Source: Bacteroidales bacterium (GTDB lineage: Bacteria; Bacteroidota; Bacteroidia; Bacteroidales; UBA932). Taken from it: a stretch of 64,000 bases of DNA. Shown here one piece after another: positions 13,537-21,892 of the stretch; the stretch's first letter is position 1; each line of letters begins with the position of its first letter. The notes under the pieces were generated by a model that did not search any database, was not told the origin of the DNA, and was given only the letters and a program-made list of their open reading frames with translations. The position numbers were made by a program, and so were the translations under genes. The stretch lies in the NCBI GenBank assembly GCA_024398075.1, contig JAKSJM010000009.1, positions 1 to 64,000 of the forward strand, given 5' to 3'.

Positions 13537-15900
13537 CTAGAAGATCTCCTCCTGTGGCTCAGCTGGCTCTGCAGGAGCTGGCTTGTCGAAGTGGCGCTCG
13601 CTGCGGAAGCCGCGACCCTCGCCACCACGGCGATCGTCTCTGCGATCACCACGACGGTCGTCTCTGCGATCGCCTCCGCGACGGTCACCGCCACGGCGGT
13701 CGTCCCTGCGATCTCCGCCTCTGCGCTCGCCTGCTGGACGAGCCTTAGGCTCTACGTAACCCTCTGGCTTCTCGGTGAGCGCTCTCATAGAGAGTCTCAT
13801 CTTGCCGGTCTTCGCGTCGATCTCGAGGAGCTTAACGTCAACCTCCTGGCCTACGGTAAGTACATCCTCTACCTTCTCTGTCTTGGTCCAAGCGATCTCA
13901 GATACGTGGAGGAGGCCCTCCTTTCCAGGAAGGATCTCAACGAATGCACCGAACTCGAGGATAGAAACTACCTTTCCGTGGTATGTCTCACCAGCCTCAG
14001 GAACTGCTACGATGCCCTCGATCCAAGCCTTGGCTGCTGCCATAGCGTCCTTGTCGTTAGAAGCGATGTCTACTACACCTACAGTGCCCTGTCCGTTAGG
14101 GTTAGGGGTCTCGGTGATGGTGATGGTAGCACCTGTCTCTTTCTGGATCTTCTGGATGGTCTCACCACCCTTACCGATGATAGCGCCGATGAACTCAGAT
14201 GCTACAATCATCTGCTCGATACGAGGAACGAATGGCTTGTAGTCCTCACGAGGCTTGTCGATGGTCTTCATCATCTCTCCCATGATGTGGAGACGGCCCT
14301 GGCGAGCCTGCTCGAGTGCCTTGGCGAGCACGTCGTAGCTAAGACCGTTGACCTTGATATCCATCTGGGTAGCGGTGATACCGTCTGCGGTACCAGTTAC
14401 CTTGAAGTCCATATCTCCGAGATGATCCTCGTCACCAAGGATATCGGTGAGGATAGCGTAGCGGTCGTTTGGTCTCTCCTCGTCGGTGATAAGACCCATG
14501 GCTACACCTGCTACAGGCTTCTTGATCTGTACACCTGCATCCATGAGCGCGAGGCAACCACCACAGACTGAAGCCATGGATGATGAACCGTTTGACTCGA
14601 GGATATCTGAAACCACGCGTACTGCGTATGGGTTCTCAGGCATCATAGGGATCACTGGCTTGAGAGCTCTCATGGCGAGGTTTCCGTGACCGATCTCACG
14701 ACGACCTACACCGCGCTGGCTCTTAGCCTCGCCAGTAGCGAATGGAGGGAAGTTATAGTGGAGGACGAACTGCTGATCGTCCTGGATGAGTACCTCGTCG
14801 GTCTCCTTCATATCCATCTTTGTACCGAGGGTTACAGTCGCAAGTGACTGAGTCTCACCACGGGTGAAGATAGCAGAACCATGTGCGCAAGGGAGATAGT
14901 CAACCTCGCACCAGATAGGACGAACCTGATCGCAGACGCGGCCGTCAAGACGGCAGCCCTCGTCGAGGATCATGTTTCTCATGGCCTCCTTCTCGACAGC
15001 GTGATAGTATCTGTCGATAAGTGGGGTCTTCTCCTCAAGCTCCTCCTCAGGGATGGTAGCGATGAACTCCTCCTTGATGGCGTTGAAGCCGTCCTCACGC
15101 TCGTGCTTAGGCTTAGCTGACTTAGCGTGAGCGTAGCACTTGTCGTAGCAGAACTCGTGAACCTTAGCCTTGAGCTCCTCATCCTCTACATCGTGAGGAT
15201 AGTCTCTTTTGACCTCGTTTCCGAGCTCAGCGATGAGCTCCTTCTGTACGCGGCAGTGCTTCTTGATCTCCTCGTGAGCGAACTTGATGGCGCCGAGCAT
15301 TACATCCTCGGTTACCTCGTTCATCTCACCCTCAACCATCATGATGTTCTCCTCGGTAGCTGCAACCATGAGCTCGAGGTCTGCATTCTTCATCTCTGAG
15401 AATGTAGGGTTGATCACATACTCGCCATTGATGCGGCATACGCGAACCTCTGAGATAGGACCCTCGAATGGAAGGTCTGAGGTAGCGAGTGCGCATGATG
15501 CTGCGAGTCCTGCGAGTGCGTCTGGCTGAATGTCCTTCTCAGCTGAGATAAGAGTAACGTTTACAAATACCTCGAGGTGGAAGTCTGATGGCCAGAGAGG
15601 ACGGATAGGGCGGTCGATGAGACGTGAGATGAGGATCTCGTAGTCTGATGACTTTCCTTCTCTCTTCATGAATCCGCCTGGGAAGCGGCCTGCTGAATAG
15701 AATTTCTCCTTATAGTCTACAGTGAGGGGCATGAAATCTGTGCCCTCCTTTACTTCTTTAGCTGCACAAACTGTGGCGAGAAGCATGGTGCCTCCCATCT
15801 TCACAACAGCTGAACCGTCTGCCTGCTTGGCAAGTTTTCCGGTTTCGATCTCGATCACGCGGCCGTCCGCGAGCTCGATTGTTTTCTTGATGATGTTCAT
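13537..15900 (-). CDS. pnp: polynucleotide phosphorylase
   Basis: A 787-aa PNPase starting at the ATG at 15900 ([14 protein letters not shown]). Two RNase PH-like domains, KH domain ([19 protein letters not shown]), S1 domain ([22 protein letters not shown]), then an unusual ~70-aa tail rich in [13 protein letters not shown] repeats and a Pro-Glu end. It degrades RNA 3' to 5' phosphorolytically in the cytoplasm. The Arg/Gly/Asp tail resembles RNA-binding RGG boxes and probably adds RNA affinity. It lies downstream of rpsO on the same strand, the widely conserved rpsO-pnp order. Confidence 0.97.
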   Translation of the reverse strand: MNIIKKTIELADGRVIEIETGKLAKQADGSAVVKMGGTMLLATVCAAKEVKEGTDFMPLTVDYKEKFYSAGRFPGGFMKREGKSSDYEILISRLIDRPIRPLWPSDFHLEVFVNVTLISAEKDIQPDALAGLAASCALATSDLPFEGPISEVRVCRINGEYVINPTFSEMKNADLELMVAATEENIMMVEGEMNEVTEDVMLGAIKFAHEEIKKHCRVQKELIAELGNEVKRDYPHDVEDEELKAKVHEFCYDKCYAHAKSAKPKHEREDGFNAIKEEFIATIPEEELEEKTPLIDRYYHAVEKEAMRNMILDEGCRLDGRVCDQVRPIWCEVDYLPCAHGSAIFTRGETQSLATVTLGTKMDMKETDEVLIQDDQQFVLHYNFPPFATGEAKSQRGVGRREIGHGNLAMRALKPVIPMMPENPYAVRVVSDILESNGSSSMASVCGGCLALMDAGVQIKKPVAGVAMGLITDEERPNDRYAILTDILGDEDHLGDMDFKVTGTADGITATQMDIKVNGLSYDVLAKALEQARQGRLHIMGEMMKTIDKPREDYKPFVPRIEQMIVASEFIGAIIGKGGETIQKIQKETGATITITETPNPNGQGTVGVVDIASNDKDAMAAAKAWIEGIVAVPEAGETYHGKVVSILEFGAFVEILPGKEGLLHVSEIAWTKTEKVEDVLTVGQEVDVKLLEIDAKTGKMRLSMRALTEKPEGYVEPKARPAGERRGGDRRDDRRGGDRRGGDRRDDRRGDRRDDRRGGEGRGFRSERHFDKPAPAEPAEPQEEIF

Positions 15901-15978
15901 TATTGTTTTCCTTAACGTCTTTTCTAAAAAAATGGGATGGTCTGTTAAAAGAGCCATCCCATAGCGTCCTATCGTGAA

Positions 15979-16254
15979 TTATCGACGGAGACCGAGCTCC
16001 TTGATGATATTTCTGTATCTCTCGATGTCGATCTTCTGGAGGTAATCCAGCATCTGACGTCTCTTACCTACAAGACGAAGAAGTGAACGGCGTGTAGCAA
16101 CATCCTTCTTGTTCTTCTTCACATGCTCGGTAAGGTGAGCGATACGGTAGGAGAATAAAGCAACCTGACTCTCTGGTGAACCGGTGTCCTTATTAGACTT
16201 TCCGTACTTCGCGAAAATCTCCTGCTTCTTTTCTGGCATAAGATATTCAGCCAT
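15979..16254 (-). CDS. rpsO: 30S ribosomal protein S15
   Basis: A 91-aa protein with the S15 pattern: [42 protein letters not shown] and the closing helix ending GLRR. It binds 16S rRNA early in small-subunit assembly. Preceded by a consensus-type promoter, followed by pnp after 78 nt. Normal length. Confidence 0.98.
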   Translation of the reverse strand: MAEYLMPEKKQEIFAKYGKSNKDTGSPESQVALFSYRIAHLTEHVKKNKKDVATRRSLLRLVGKRRQMLDYLQKIDIERYRNIIKELGLRR

Positions 16255-16323
16255 AGTGCAAAAAATTTTATAAAATTACTAAATGTTTACATGCTTGACG
16301 CCGTAAAAGGGCGAAAAGCGGTG

Positions 16324-16354
16324 CAAAGGTAGTAAATTATTCCGATAAATCAAT
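16324..16354 (-). promoter_or_regulatory. promoter of rpsO-pnp
   Basis: Minus strand: ATTG (16354-16351), 19 nt, TACCTTTG (16331-16324). Leaves a leader of roughly 60 nt before rpsO, where S15 autoregulation could act. Confidence 0.65.
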
Positions 16355-16367
16355 GATTTTCTTATAA

Positions 16368-17564
16368 TTATTTGCCTTTAGGGAAGGCGAAATGATAGGT
16401 GACCTTGATAGGTGTATCCACATCGCATTCGAAGTTCTGTACGTAGAAATTCACATCAAACTCAGGGAGCCCGATAGGAGCTGAATTGTTCTCTCCGTTG
16501 ATGCTGAAATCGATCTCCTCGCCTTCATTGATATACACCAGGCGAGGGTATACCACCTTCTCGCTTCCAGGTGCCTTGGTGAGTACAAGTGGAATGCTTG
16601 AGTTGTTCTTGATCTTGAAGGAAACCTTCTTCTCGGTGTACTTGATGTCGGAGATCTCGAAGCACTCGCGGAAGAGCGCCTCGATGAGTTCTGCCTTGCC
16701 ATATACATGGCCATCGCAGAACACAGCGGTGCGGCGCGCGTCAAGTGCCTCGCGGATACCTGCCAATGAGCGCTCCTTGGCGAAGACCAATGTCATTGGC
16801 CTGTACTCGCCACGCTCGTAGTCTACAAGCTCGAACATTGGCTTATGGCAATCAGTGCCGCTCACGATGGCGAGATTTTTCTCCATCGCCCAGTGGAATG
16901 CCTCTGGGTCATAGCCTGTGAAGCGGTTCACGATCTCGATGCCGTCCATGAGACCATTGTCATAAATATATGAGTGGATAGGCCACCAGACGGTCTCGTT
17001 GTGCGCCTGGCGCTCCCAGTCTGGGTGGTTCCATACGAGGAATCCGCCCTGTGCACGCGCCTCCTTGAGGCCGGCCACGATGGCGTTCTCCTCTTCCTGG
17101 ATGTCGTTCTTGCCCTTAGGGGCTGACTCTGTCTTCGCGCAGACTTCGTTCGCGTCGGTGATGAAATGGGTGTTGAAGTGTGCAGGGAACATCCACTTTC
17201 CGCGAGTGATCTCGGCGCCGTGGATGACCATTATGTCCCTCTTCTTGCCCTGTGATGCGGCGATCTCGTATGAGGTGTTTCTGTTTACCTTCTCGGCGTT
17301 GAAGGTGCCGTTGTTCACCATCTTCTGGTGACGCGTGTCGAGGTGGTCGGTGATGGAGATGAAGTCGAGCCCGTCGTAAGCGGCCTCGTCGACTCTGGTC
17401 GTAGGCCAAGTCGTGTCGTCGGAGAAAATGGTGTGGATGTGGAAATCTCCCTTGAGGGTGGTGTATCCTGGGATGTTTGGAACCTTGGCGCGATGTGGTG
17501 TCACTGCGCTGGCTAATGTGCCAATGACTAAGCACATAGCCACGAGAATGGATTTCTTGTTCAT
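16368..17564 (-). CDS. secreted PHP-domain phosphoesterase
   Basis: A 398-aa protein with an N-terminal signal peptide (cleavage near ASAVT) and a PHP metal-binding domain: GDFHIHTIFSDD (HxH motif), SITDHLD, HGAEIT, WNHPDW and SGTDCHKP. PHP proteins use three metals to hydrolyse phosphoesters; with a signal peptide this one acts in the periplasm or outside. The C-terminal ~100 aa form a beta-rich region of unknown role. Substrate unknown. Divergent from the epimerase/metallophosphoesterase pair, another secreted phosphoesterase set. Confidence 0.85.
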   Translation of the reverse strand: MNKKSILVAMCLVIGTLASAVTPHRAKVPNIPGYTTLKGDFHIHTIFSDDTTWPTTRVDEAAYDGLDFISITDHLDTRHQKMVNNGTFNAEKVNRNTSYEIAASQGKKRDIMVIHGAEITRGKWMFPAHFNTHFITDANEVCAKTESAPKGKNDIQEEENAIVAGLKEARAQGGFLVWNHPDWERQAHNETVWWPIHSYIYDNGLMDGIEIVNRFTGYDPEAFHWAMEKNLAIVSGTDCHKPMFELVDYERGEYRPMTLVFAKERSLAGIREALDARRTAVFCDGHVYGKAELIEALFRECFEISDIKYTEKKVSFKIKNNSSIPLVLTKAPGSEKVVYPRLVYINEGEEIDFSINGENNSAPIGLPEFDVNFYVQNFECDVDTPIKVTYHFAFPKGK

Positions 17565-17586
17565 TTCAATGTTATTTTATGCTGCA

Positions 17587-17594
17587 CAAATATA
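17587..17594 (-). promoter_or_regulatory. -7 box of the PHP-domain gene
   Basis: CAAATATA on the + strand is TATATTTG on the minus strand, about 23 nt upstream of the start codon. A -33 element is not clear. In the same gap a weak + strand TAACTTCG (17616-17623) could serve the epimerase gene. Confidence 0.45.
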
Positions 17595-17648
17595 ACAAAG
17601 TGAAACGAAAATTGTTAACTTCGTGGTCTGAAAAAACGTAACGCAAAA

Positions 17649-18317
17649 ATGAAAAATCTTATTTCAGTGTCCGTGATGTGCTCGGACCTGATGGCCTTGG
17701 GCCAGGATATCAAGGAGTTGGAAAGACTTGGCGTGGACTGGCTTCACGTGGATATCATGGATGGCCATTTCGTGCCAAATCTTACATTCGGCCCTGACTT
17801 CGTCAAGGCTATGCATAGAACTACCGATCTTCCTTTGGATATTCATCTCATGGTTGAGGACCCAGGTTTCTTCATGGGGCTGTGTGACCTTCGAGAAGGT
17901 GATACGGTCACTGCTCATGTGGAGCTGGGACAGCATTTCGAGAAGCTCTCTGCGGGTGCGCATGCCGCTGGTTGCAGGTTTGGCGTGGCTCTGAATCCTG
18001 AGACTCCGGTCGATGCCCTCGAACCGCATATTCATATAATGGATGCTGTGACTGTGATGCTTGTGCGCCCAGGCCATGCTGGTTCTAAGATGGTGGAGGG
18101 CATCATGGATAAGGTAGGGGAAGTGCGCTCATGGCTCGACGCGCACGGACGTAAGGATGTGCTCATCAGCGTCGATGGCAGCGTGAGTGCCGAGAGGGCC
18201 CATTACATGGCGGGCCTCGGCGCGTCTATCTTTGTGGGTGGCACCGCTGGCATATATAGAAAGGGAATGTCCCTTGAGGATACGGTCCCTGCGTTCAGGG
18301 AAGCTATTACATTGTAA
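17649..18317 (+). CDS. ribulose/allulose-phosphate 3-epimerase family protein
   Basis: A 222-aa TIM-barrel epimerase. HVDIMDGHFVPNLTFGP supplies the metal-binding His/Asp and the second Asp is in SVDGSVS. Several features are closer to D-allulose-6-phosphate epimerase (AlsE) than to canonical Rpe: the start SVSVMCSDL, the NPETPVDALEPHIH segment, and RPGHAGSKM instead of NPGFGGQ. It converts ketopentose or ketohexose phosphates at C3 in the cytoplasm. Followed after 6 nt by a secreted metallophosphoesterase. It may still be the only Rpe of the cell; the window cannot tell. Confidence 0.85.
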   Translation: MKNLISVSVMCSDLMALGQDIKELERLGVDWLHVDIMDGHFVPNLTFGPDFVKAMHRTTDLPLDIHLMVEDPGFFMGLCDLREGDTVTAHVELGQHFEKLSAGAHAAGCRFGVALNPETPVDALEPHIHIMDAVTVMLVRPGHAGSKMVEGIMDKVGEVRSWLDAHGRKDVLISVDGSVSAERAHYMAGLGASIFVGGTAGIYRKGMSLEDTVPAFREAITL

Positions 18318-18323
18318 TATATT

Positions 18324-19934
18324 ATGAAGAAAATTACATTGGCTCTGGCCCTTCTGCTGCTTAGCATTGGTGCCACTGCGGGCGTTTTCGATCGCCCATT
18401 TGACAAGACTAAGGATGTCCGCGGAGTCGTTACCGATACCCAGGGTAAGCGCCTTTCCGGCATCGAGATTACCGATGGCTATGGCGTTTATCTTACAGAT
18501 GAGAATGGTGAGTATTTCTTCACCCGTCATCCTGCTGCGGCCTATGTTTATTACACCATCCCCGCTGAGTATGAGGTGCCTATGCGCCAGGGACATCCAT
18601 GTTTCTACAAGAAACTCAGCGATGTGGACATGTCCTATGATTTCATTCTGAAGCCACTCAAGGGTGGTAAGGATAAGGCGTTCAACCTCTTCTTTGTCGC
18701 AGACCCTCAGATGCAGAACATTCATCATGTGGACCGCTTCCGCACAGAGGGCGTTCCAGACTGGAAGGCGTATGGAAAGAAGATGAAGGATCCTTGCTAT
18801 GGAATCACCCTTGGCGACATCGGTTATACGGAGAAGGGCAGAAATACAAACTACCTGCTTCCTATCATTCGCGAGGAAATGTCTGCGGAGAAGACCGGTA
18901 TGCCTACTTTCCAGACTGTGGGAAACCATGATTTCGAGTTCGCGATGGGCGGGCTGAATGACTACAGCCCTACTGTCACGCTTCGTCGTGACAGAATGTT
19001 CGAGGCTATCTTTGGTCCTATCGATTACAGCTGGAACCGAGGTGACGCGCATATCATCTCGATGAACAATGTCCAGTTCGATAACCTGGAGAACGCGGGC
19101 AAGTACACCGGCGGTTTCACGGCCGAGCAGCTCGAGTGGCTCCGCCAGGATCTCGCGCTCGTGCCTAAGGATAAGATAATCATCTTCTGTGCCCATATTC
19201 CTATATGGAACAAGAAAGCCGAGAGCTTCAAGAAGGCTACCGAGATGCTTGGTGGCTTCGCGGAAAGCTATATTTTCACGGGACACACTCATACAAACTT
19301 CAAGCACGTGAGCGCTAATGGCGTGAAGGAAATCACCGTAGGCGCGATGTCTGGCTGCTGGTGGTGGTCACGTAACTGTGCCGATGGTGCGCCTAACGGC
19401 TATCTTGTCTGCCATATCGAGGGAAATCATCTAGCAAGCCACATATACAAGAGCCTTGGCTACAAGGATGACGTTCAGATGCGCATCTACCGTGGTGATG
19501 CTGAGTATGGCGGCGACTTCGAGAAATTCAAGCTTCAGTATGACCATAACACCCTTCTTATCAACATCTGGAACTACGACGATGACTGGAAGGTGGACGT
19601 CTATGAGAACGGTAAGTACATGCAGACCCTGTCGGGTCCAATGACTCCGACCGGCGAGTGGGTTCCAGAGCAGGGCGGCACCAAGGACTGGTGGGCCATC
19701 GGCTATAATGTAGGCGTTGTGGGTCGTGGTCATGCCAAGGGCAGTACACGCAACAATTACTGCTCTCGCAATGATCACATGTTCGTTTATGAGATGCGTG
19801 ATCCGTCAGCGAAAGTGAAGGTAGTAATCACTGATGGAAGTGGTAGAAAATTTACAGAAACTCATATTTTTGAGACTGCAGAGTACGACAAATACGCTGC
19901 TCCGCCAAAATATGAGCCTTCGCAGGTGTGGTAA
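18324..19934 (+). CDS. secreted calcineurin-like metallophosphoesterase
   Basis: A 536-aa protein: signal peptide (~20 aa), an N-terminal beta-sandwich of carboxypeptidase-regulatory type (about 30-110), a calcineurin-like phosphoesterase core with DPQ, LGDIGY, GNHDFEF, CAHIPIW and TGHTHTN, and a C-terminal beta domain from about 370. This three-part layout is common in Bacteroidota (MetallophosN / Metallophos / MetallophosC). It hydrolyses phosphate esters outside the cytoplasm; substrate unknown. It shares direction and a 6-nt gap with the epimerase before it. Confidence 0.9.
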   Translation: MKKITLALALLLLSIGATAGVFDRPFDKTKDVRGVVTDTQGKRLSGIEITDGYGVYLTDENGEYFFTRHPAAAYVYYTIPAEYEVPMRQGHPCFYKKLSDVDMSYDFILKPLKGGKDKAFNLFFVADPQMQNIHHVDRFRTEGVPDWKAYGKKMKDPCYGITLGDIGYTEKGRNTNYLLPIIREEMSAEKTGMPTFQTVGNHDFEFAMGGLNDYSPTVTLRRDRMFEAIFGPIDYSWNRGDAHIISMNNVQFDNLENAGKYTGGFTAEQLEWLRQDLALVPKDKIIIFCAHIPIWNKKAESFKKATEMLGGFAESYIFTGHTHTNFKHVSANGVKEITVGAMSGCWWWSRNCADGAPNGYLVCHIEGNHLASHIYKSLGYKDDVQMRIYRGDAEYGGDFEKFKLQYDHNTLLINIWNYDDDWKVDVYENGKYMQTLSGPMTPTGEWVPEQGGTKDWWAIGYNVGVVGRGHAKGSTRNNYCSRNDHMFVYEMRDPSAKVKVVITDGSGRKFTETHIFETAEYDKYAAPPKYEPSQVW

Positions 19935-19956
19935 AATAAGTGATTGAAATATGCAT

Positions 19957-19991
19957 AATTAGGGGCGGTACAATGTGTGCCGCCTTTAATT
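19957..19991 (+). terminator. possible terminator after the metallophosphoesterase
   Basis: AATTAGGGGCGG (19957-19968) pairs with CCGCCTTTAATT (19980-19991), 12 bp including G-U pairs. No clean T-run follows, so termination efficiency is uncertain. Confidence 0.5.
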
Positions 19992-20144
19992 ATTAAAAAT
20001 TCTTAGTAATTACTTAATCGGTTTAATAATTAACTGGTACTGTTTTGACATTTCTTTGTTATATTTTGCATTATGGCAGACTTGTAGGAGTTTTTATGTA
20101 ATTAAATATTTTTATTAACTGATTTTAAGCATTTTACGTAATTT

Positions 20145-20199
20145 TTGTTTGCTATTTATATAATTTGTTTGCTATTTATATAATATGATTGTAATTTTG
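20145..20199 (+). promoter_or_regulatory. fimbria-operon promoter with duplicated -33 region
   Basis: TTTG (20168-20171), 20 nt, TAATTTTG (20192-20199): a full consensus match. The 20-bp segment 20145-20164 is repeated exactly at 20165-20184, so a second TTTG lies 20 bp upstream. Loss of one 20-bp unit would leave one TTTG at the correct spacing, so the effect on strength is uncertain. The remainder of 19992-20144 is AT-rich with no gene seen. Confidence 0.8.
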
Positions 20200-20282
20200 T
20201 AAGTCCGCACATGTATATGCGCGGTACTTTTTTGTGCTTTTTGCGCTATGAAAAAAGATAAATCAGTAGTAATTATTATATT

Positions 20283-20444
20283 ATGATGCAGAAAAAGGTA
20301 TACAGGGTACCTGAGGTCAGCGTCCAGAGAGTGGCGCTGGAGTCCAGCTTGCTGGCAGGATCTCCGATCAAGGCGGAGGTTAAGGTCAAGCCGTTTGAGG
20401 AATATAGCGGCCCAGACATTGATGATTTCACTCTCGAATTCTAA
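20283..20444 (+). CDS. small 53-aa protein heading the fimbria operon
   Basis: A 53-aa frame from ATG 20283 to TAA 20444, 11 nt before the next gene. It reads as a basic start (KKVYRVPEVSVQRVALESSLLAGS) and an acidic, aromatic end (FEEYSGPDIDDFTLEF). Small proteins of this pattern, 'Y..PE..V..L..E.S.L..S', often precede surface-lipoprotein or fimbrial operons in Bacteroidales; this is recall, not a search. There is no signal peptide or lipobox. It is the first reading frame behind the strong promoter. Function unknown. Confidence 0.65.
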   Translation: MMQKKVYRVPEVSVQRVALESSLLAGSPIKAEVKVKPFEEYSGPDIDDFTLEF

Positions 20445-20455
20445 TCTAGACGGCT

Positions 20456-21886
20456 ATGAAGAAAACTAAGTTGTTTGTAGTCGTTATGACTCTCGCCGCT
20501 GCGTGCATGTTCTCTTCATGCAGCAAGCAGCCTGTTTCCGGAGGCAGACAGCCTATCGGATTTGTTGTTAACTCTGCGAGCACAAAGTCAGCTCCTATCA
20601 CCACCGAAAGCTTGAAGACTGCGCCTTATGGCTCTTTCCTCTCTTCTTCTTTCACCACTCGTTCGGGAGAAGCTTACTATGCCGGTGCTGTCGCTTCATA
20701 TGCTGATCCTTACTGGCCAGTTAATGGACAGTATTGGCCAGAGGATATGTCACATCTTGACTTCTGGTCTTTCGCACCGACGTCAGAGTTCTCAGGTATT
20801 CCTGTTACATATTCAGGCAATCACAAGTCTGTCACTTTCAGCTATGCGCCATATTCGCAGCCAGAAGATCGTAGCGATGCTACCAATCAGAAGGATCTCA
20901 TAGTCGCATTTACTGAGAACTGTCAGGCGGAGAGCCTTACGGATAGAGTTGTGCCAGTGACCTTCAATCATGCTCTTGCAGCAGTTCGTTTCAAGGTAGG
21001 TACCATCGATACCGCTTTCGAGCACGCAGACAAGGTCCAGATTCTTGGAGTGAGTCTTGAGGGAATCAAAGGCCAGGGAACATGTGAGGCCAGCTATGTG
21101 GGAGGTGAGGATATCGACTTCACATGGACATCAAGTGATCCTACAAGTTATATCCAGCTTTATAGCCAGACAGAGCCTGTCACTTATGCATCAGAGGGTA
21201 TGTACCTCGATTCATTCAGCACCGATAAGACTGTGATGGGTGAGGATGTCTTCATGCTCATCCCTCAGACCCTCACAGATGCGTCAGTGACCATCAACTG
21301 GGCTATGAACGGTATCCAGTACTCGTCACGTACCAAGCTTGTGAAGAATGGCCTTAAGCTTGATGCAGGTGTGGTTTACACCTTCACCATCGATCTAAGC
21401 AAGAAGGAGAATGAAAAGGATATCGTGGTTGTTCTTACAGATATCCTTCCTTGGACCGGCGTATCTACAGTAGTTGACTTCTCTCACCAGATTTCCAGCA
21501 CCCAGGCACTCGAGTTTGTACCAGAGAGCTGCGTTATCGACGATGCCAGAAAGATCGTTACCTTCAAGGACACAGAGACCCCTATCAGAGTGAGGTTCAA
21601 GATCACTTCTCCTCTAGGAAGCAACTATCTCGTACGTATGAAGAAGGACTTCGATGCATTCACATGGGAGCCAGTAGGTACTACCGTGATTTATGCACCA
21701 GACGATCCAGCTGTCTACAGCGAGTTCATCATCAGACCTGCTGTAGCGAACCCAGAGCGTAACTATTTCATGAATCTTCAGATTTCGGTACGTGCCGCTG
21801 ATGGCCGTGTGATCAACTGCGACAGCATCCTTCAGGGCGATGACCCTAGTCAGTACTATACCATTGTCCTTCAGAAAGCTATATAA
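20456..21886 (+). CDS. fimbrillin-type (Mfa/FimA-like) lipoprotein
   Basis: A 476-aa lipoprotein with signal peptide and lipobox FSSC (cysteine at 22). The body is beta-rich, beginning with the PIGFVVNSASTKS segment and a T.SG-type N-terminal region, with a VPVTFNHALAAVRFKV stretch typical of Bacteroidales fimbrillin-like (Mfa-like_1) proteins. These are lipidated, exported to the surface and assembled as pilus or adhesin subunits after arginine-protease processing. First of three consecutive lipoprotein genes (gaps of 6 and 12 nt). Whether it is the shaft, anchor or a stand-alone surface protein is not resolved. Confidence 0.8.
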   Translation: MKKTKLFVVVMTLAAACMFSSCSKQPVSGGRQPIGFVVNSASTKSAPITTESLKTAPYGSFLSSSFTTRSGEAYYAGAVASYADPYWPVNGQYWPEDMSHLDFWSFAPTSEFSGIPVTYSGNHKSVTFSYAPYSQPEDRSDATNQKDLIVAFTENCQAESLTDRVVPVTFNHALAAVRFKVGTIDTAFEHADKVQILGVSLEGIKGQGTCEASYVGGEDIDFTWTSSDPTSYIQLYSQTEPVTYASEGMYLDSFSTDKTVMGEDVFMLIPQTLTDASVTINWAMNGIQYSSRTKLVKNGLKLDAGVVYTFTIDLSKKENEKDIVVVLTDILPWTGVSTVVDFSHQISSTQALEFVPESCVIDDARKIVTFKDTETPIRVRFKITSPLGSNYLVRMKKDFDAFTWEPVGTTVIYAPDDPAVYSEFIIRPAVANPERNYFMNLQISVRAADGRVINCDSILQGDDPSQYYTIVLQKAI

Positions 21887-21892
21887 TAGTAT

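Noticed and set aside
12741..13540. Long open frames on both strands with 24-residue repeats (for example FHPGRGTETVHF units on the minus strand)
   Set aside because: They are a by-product of the 72-bp tandem repeat and high GC content; several phases are open at once and none has a credible start or codon use.
18129..19307. A 392-codon open frame on the minus strand
   Set aside because: It is antisense to the epimerase and metallophosphoesterase genes, both of which have full catalytic motifs.
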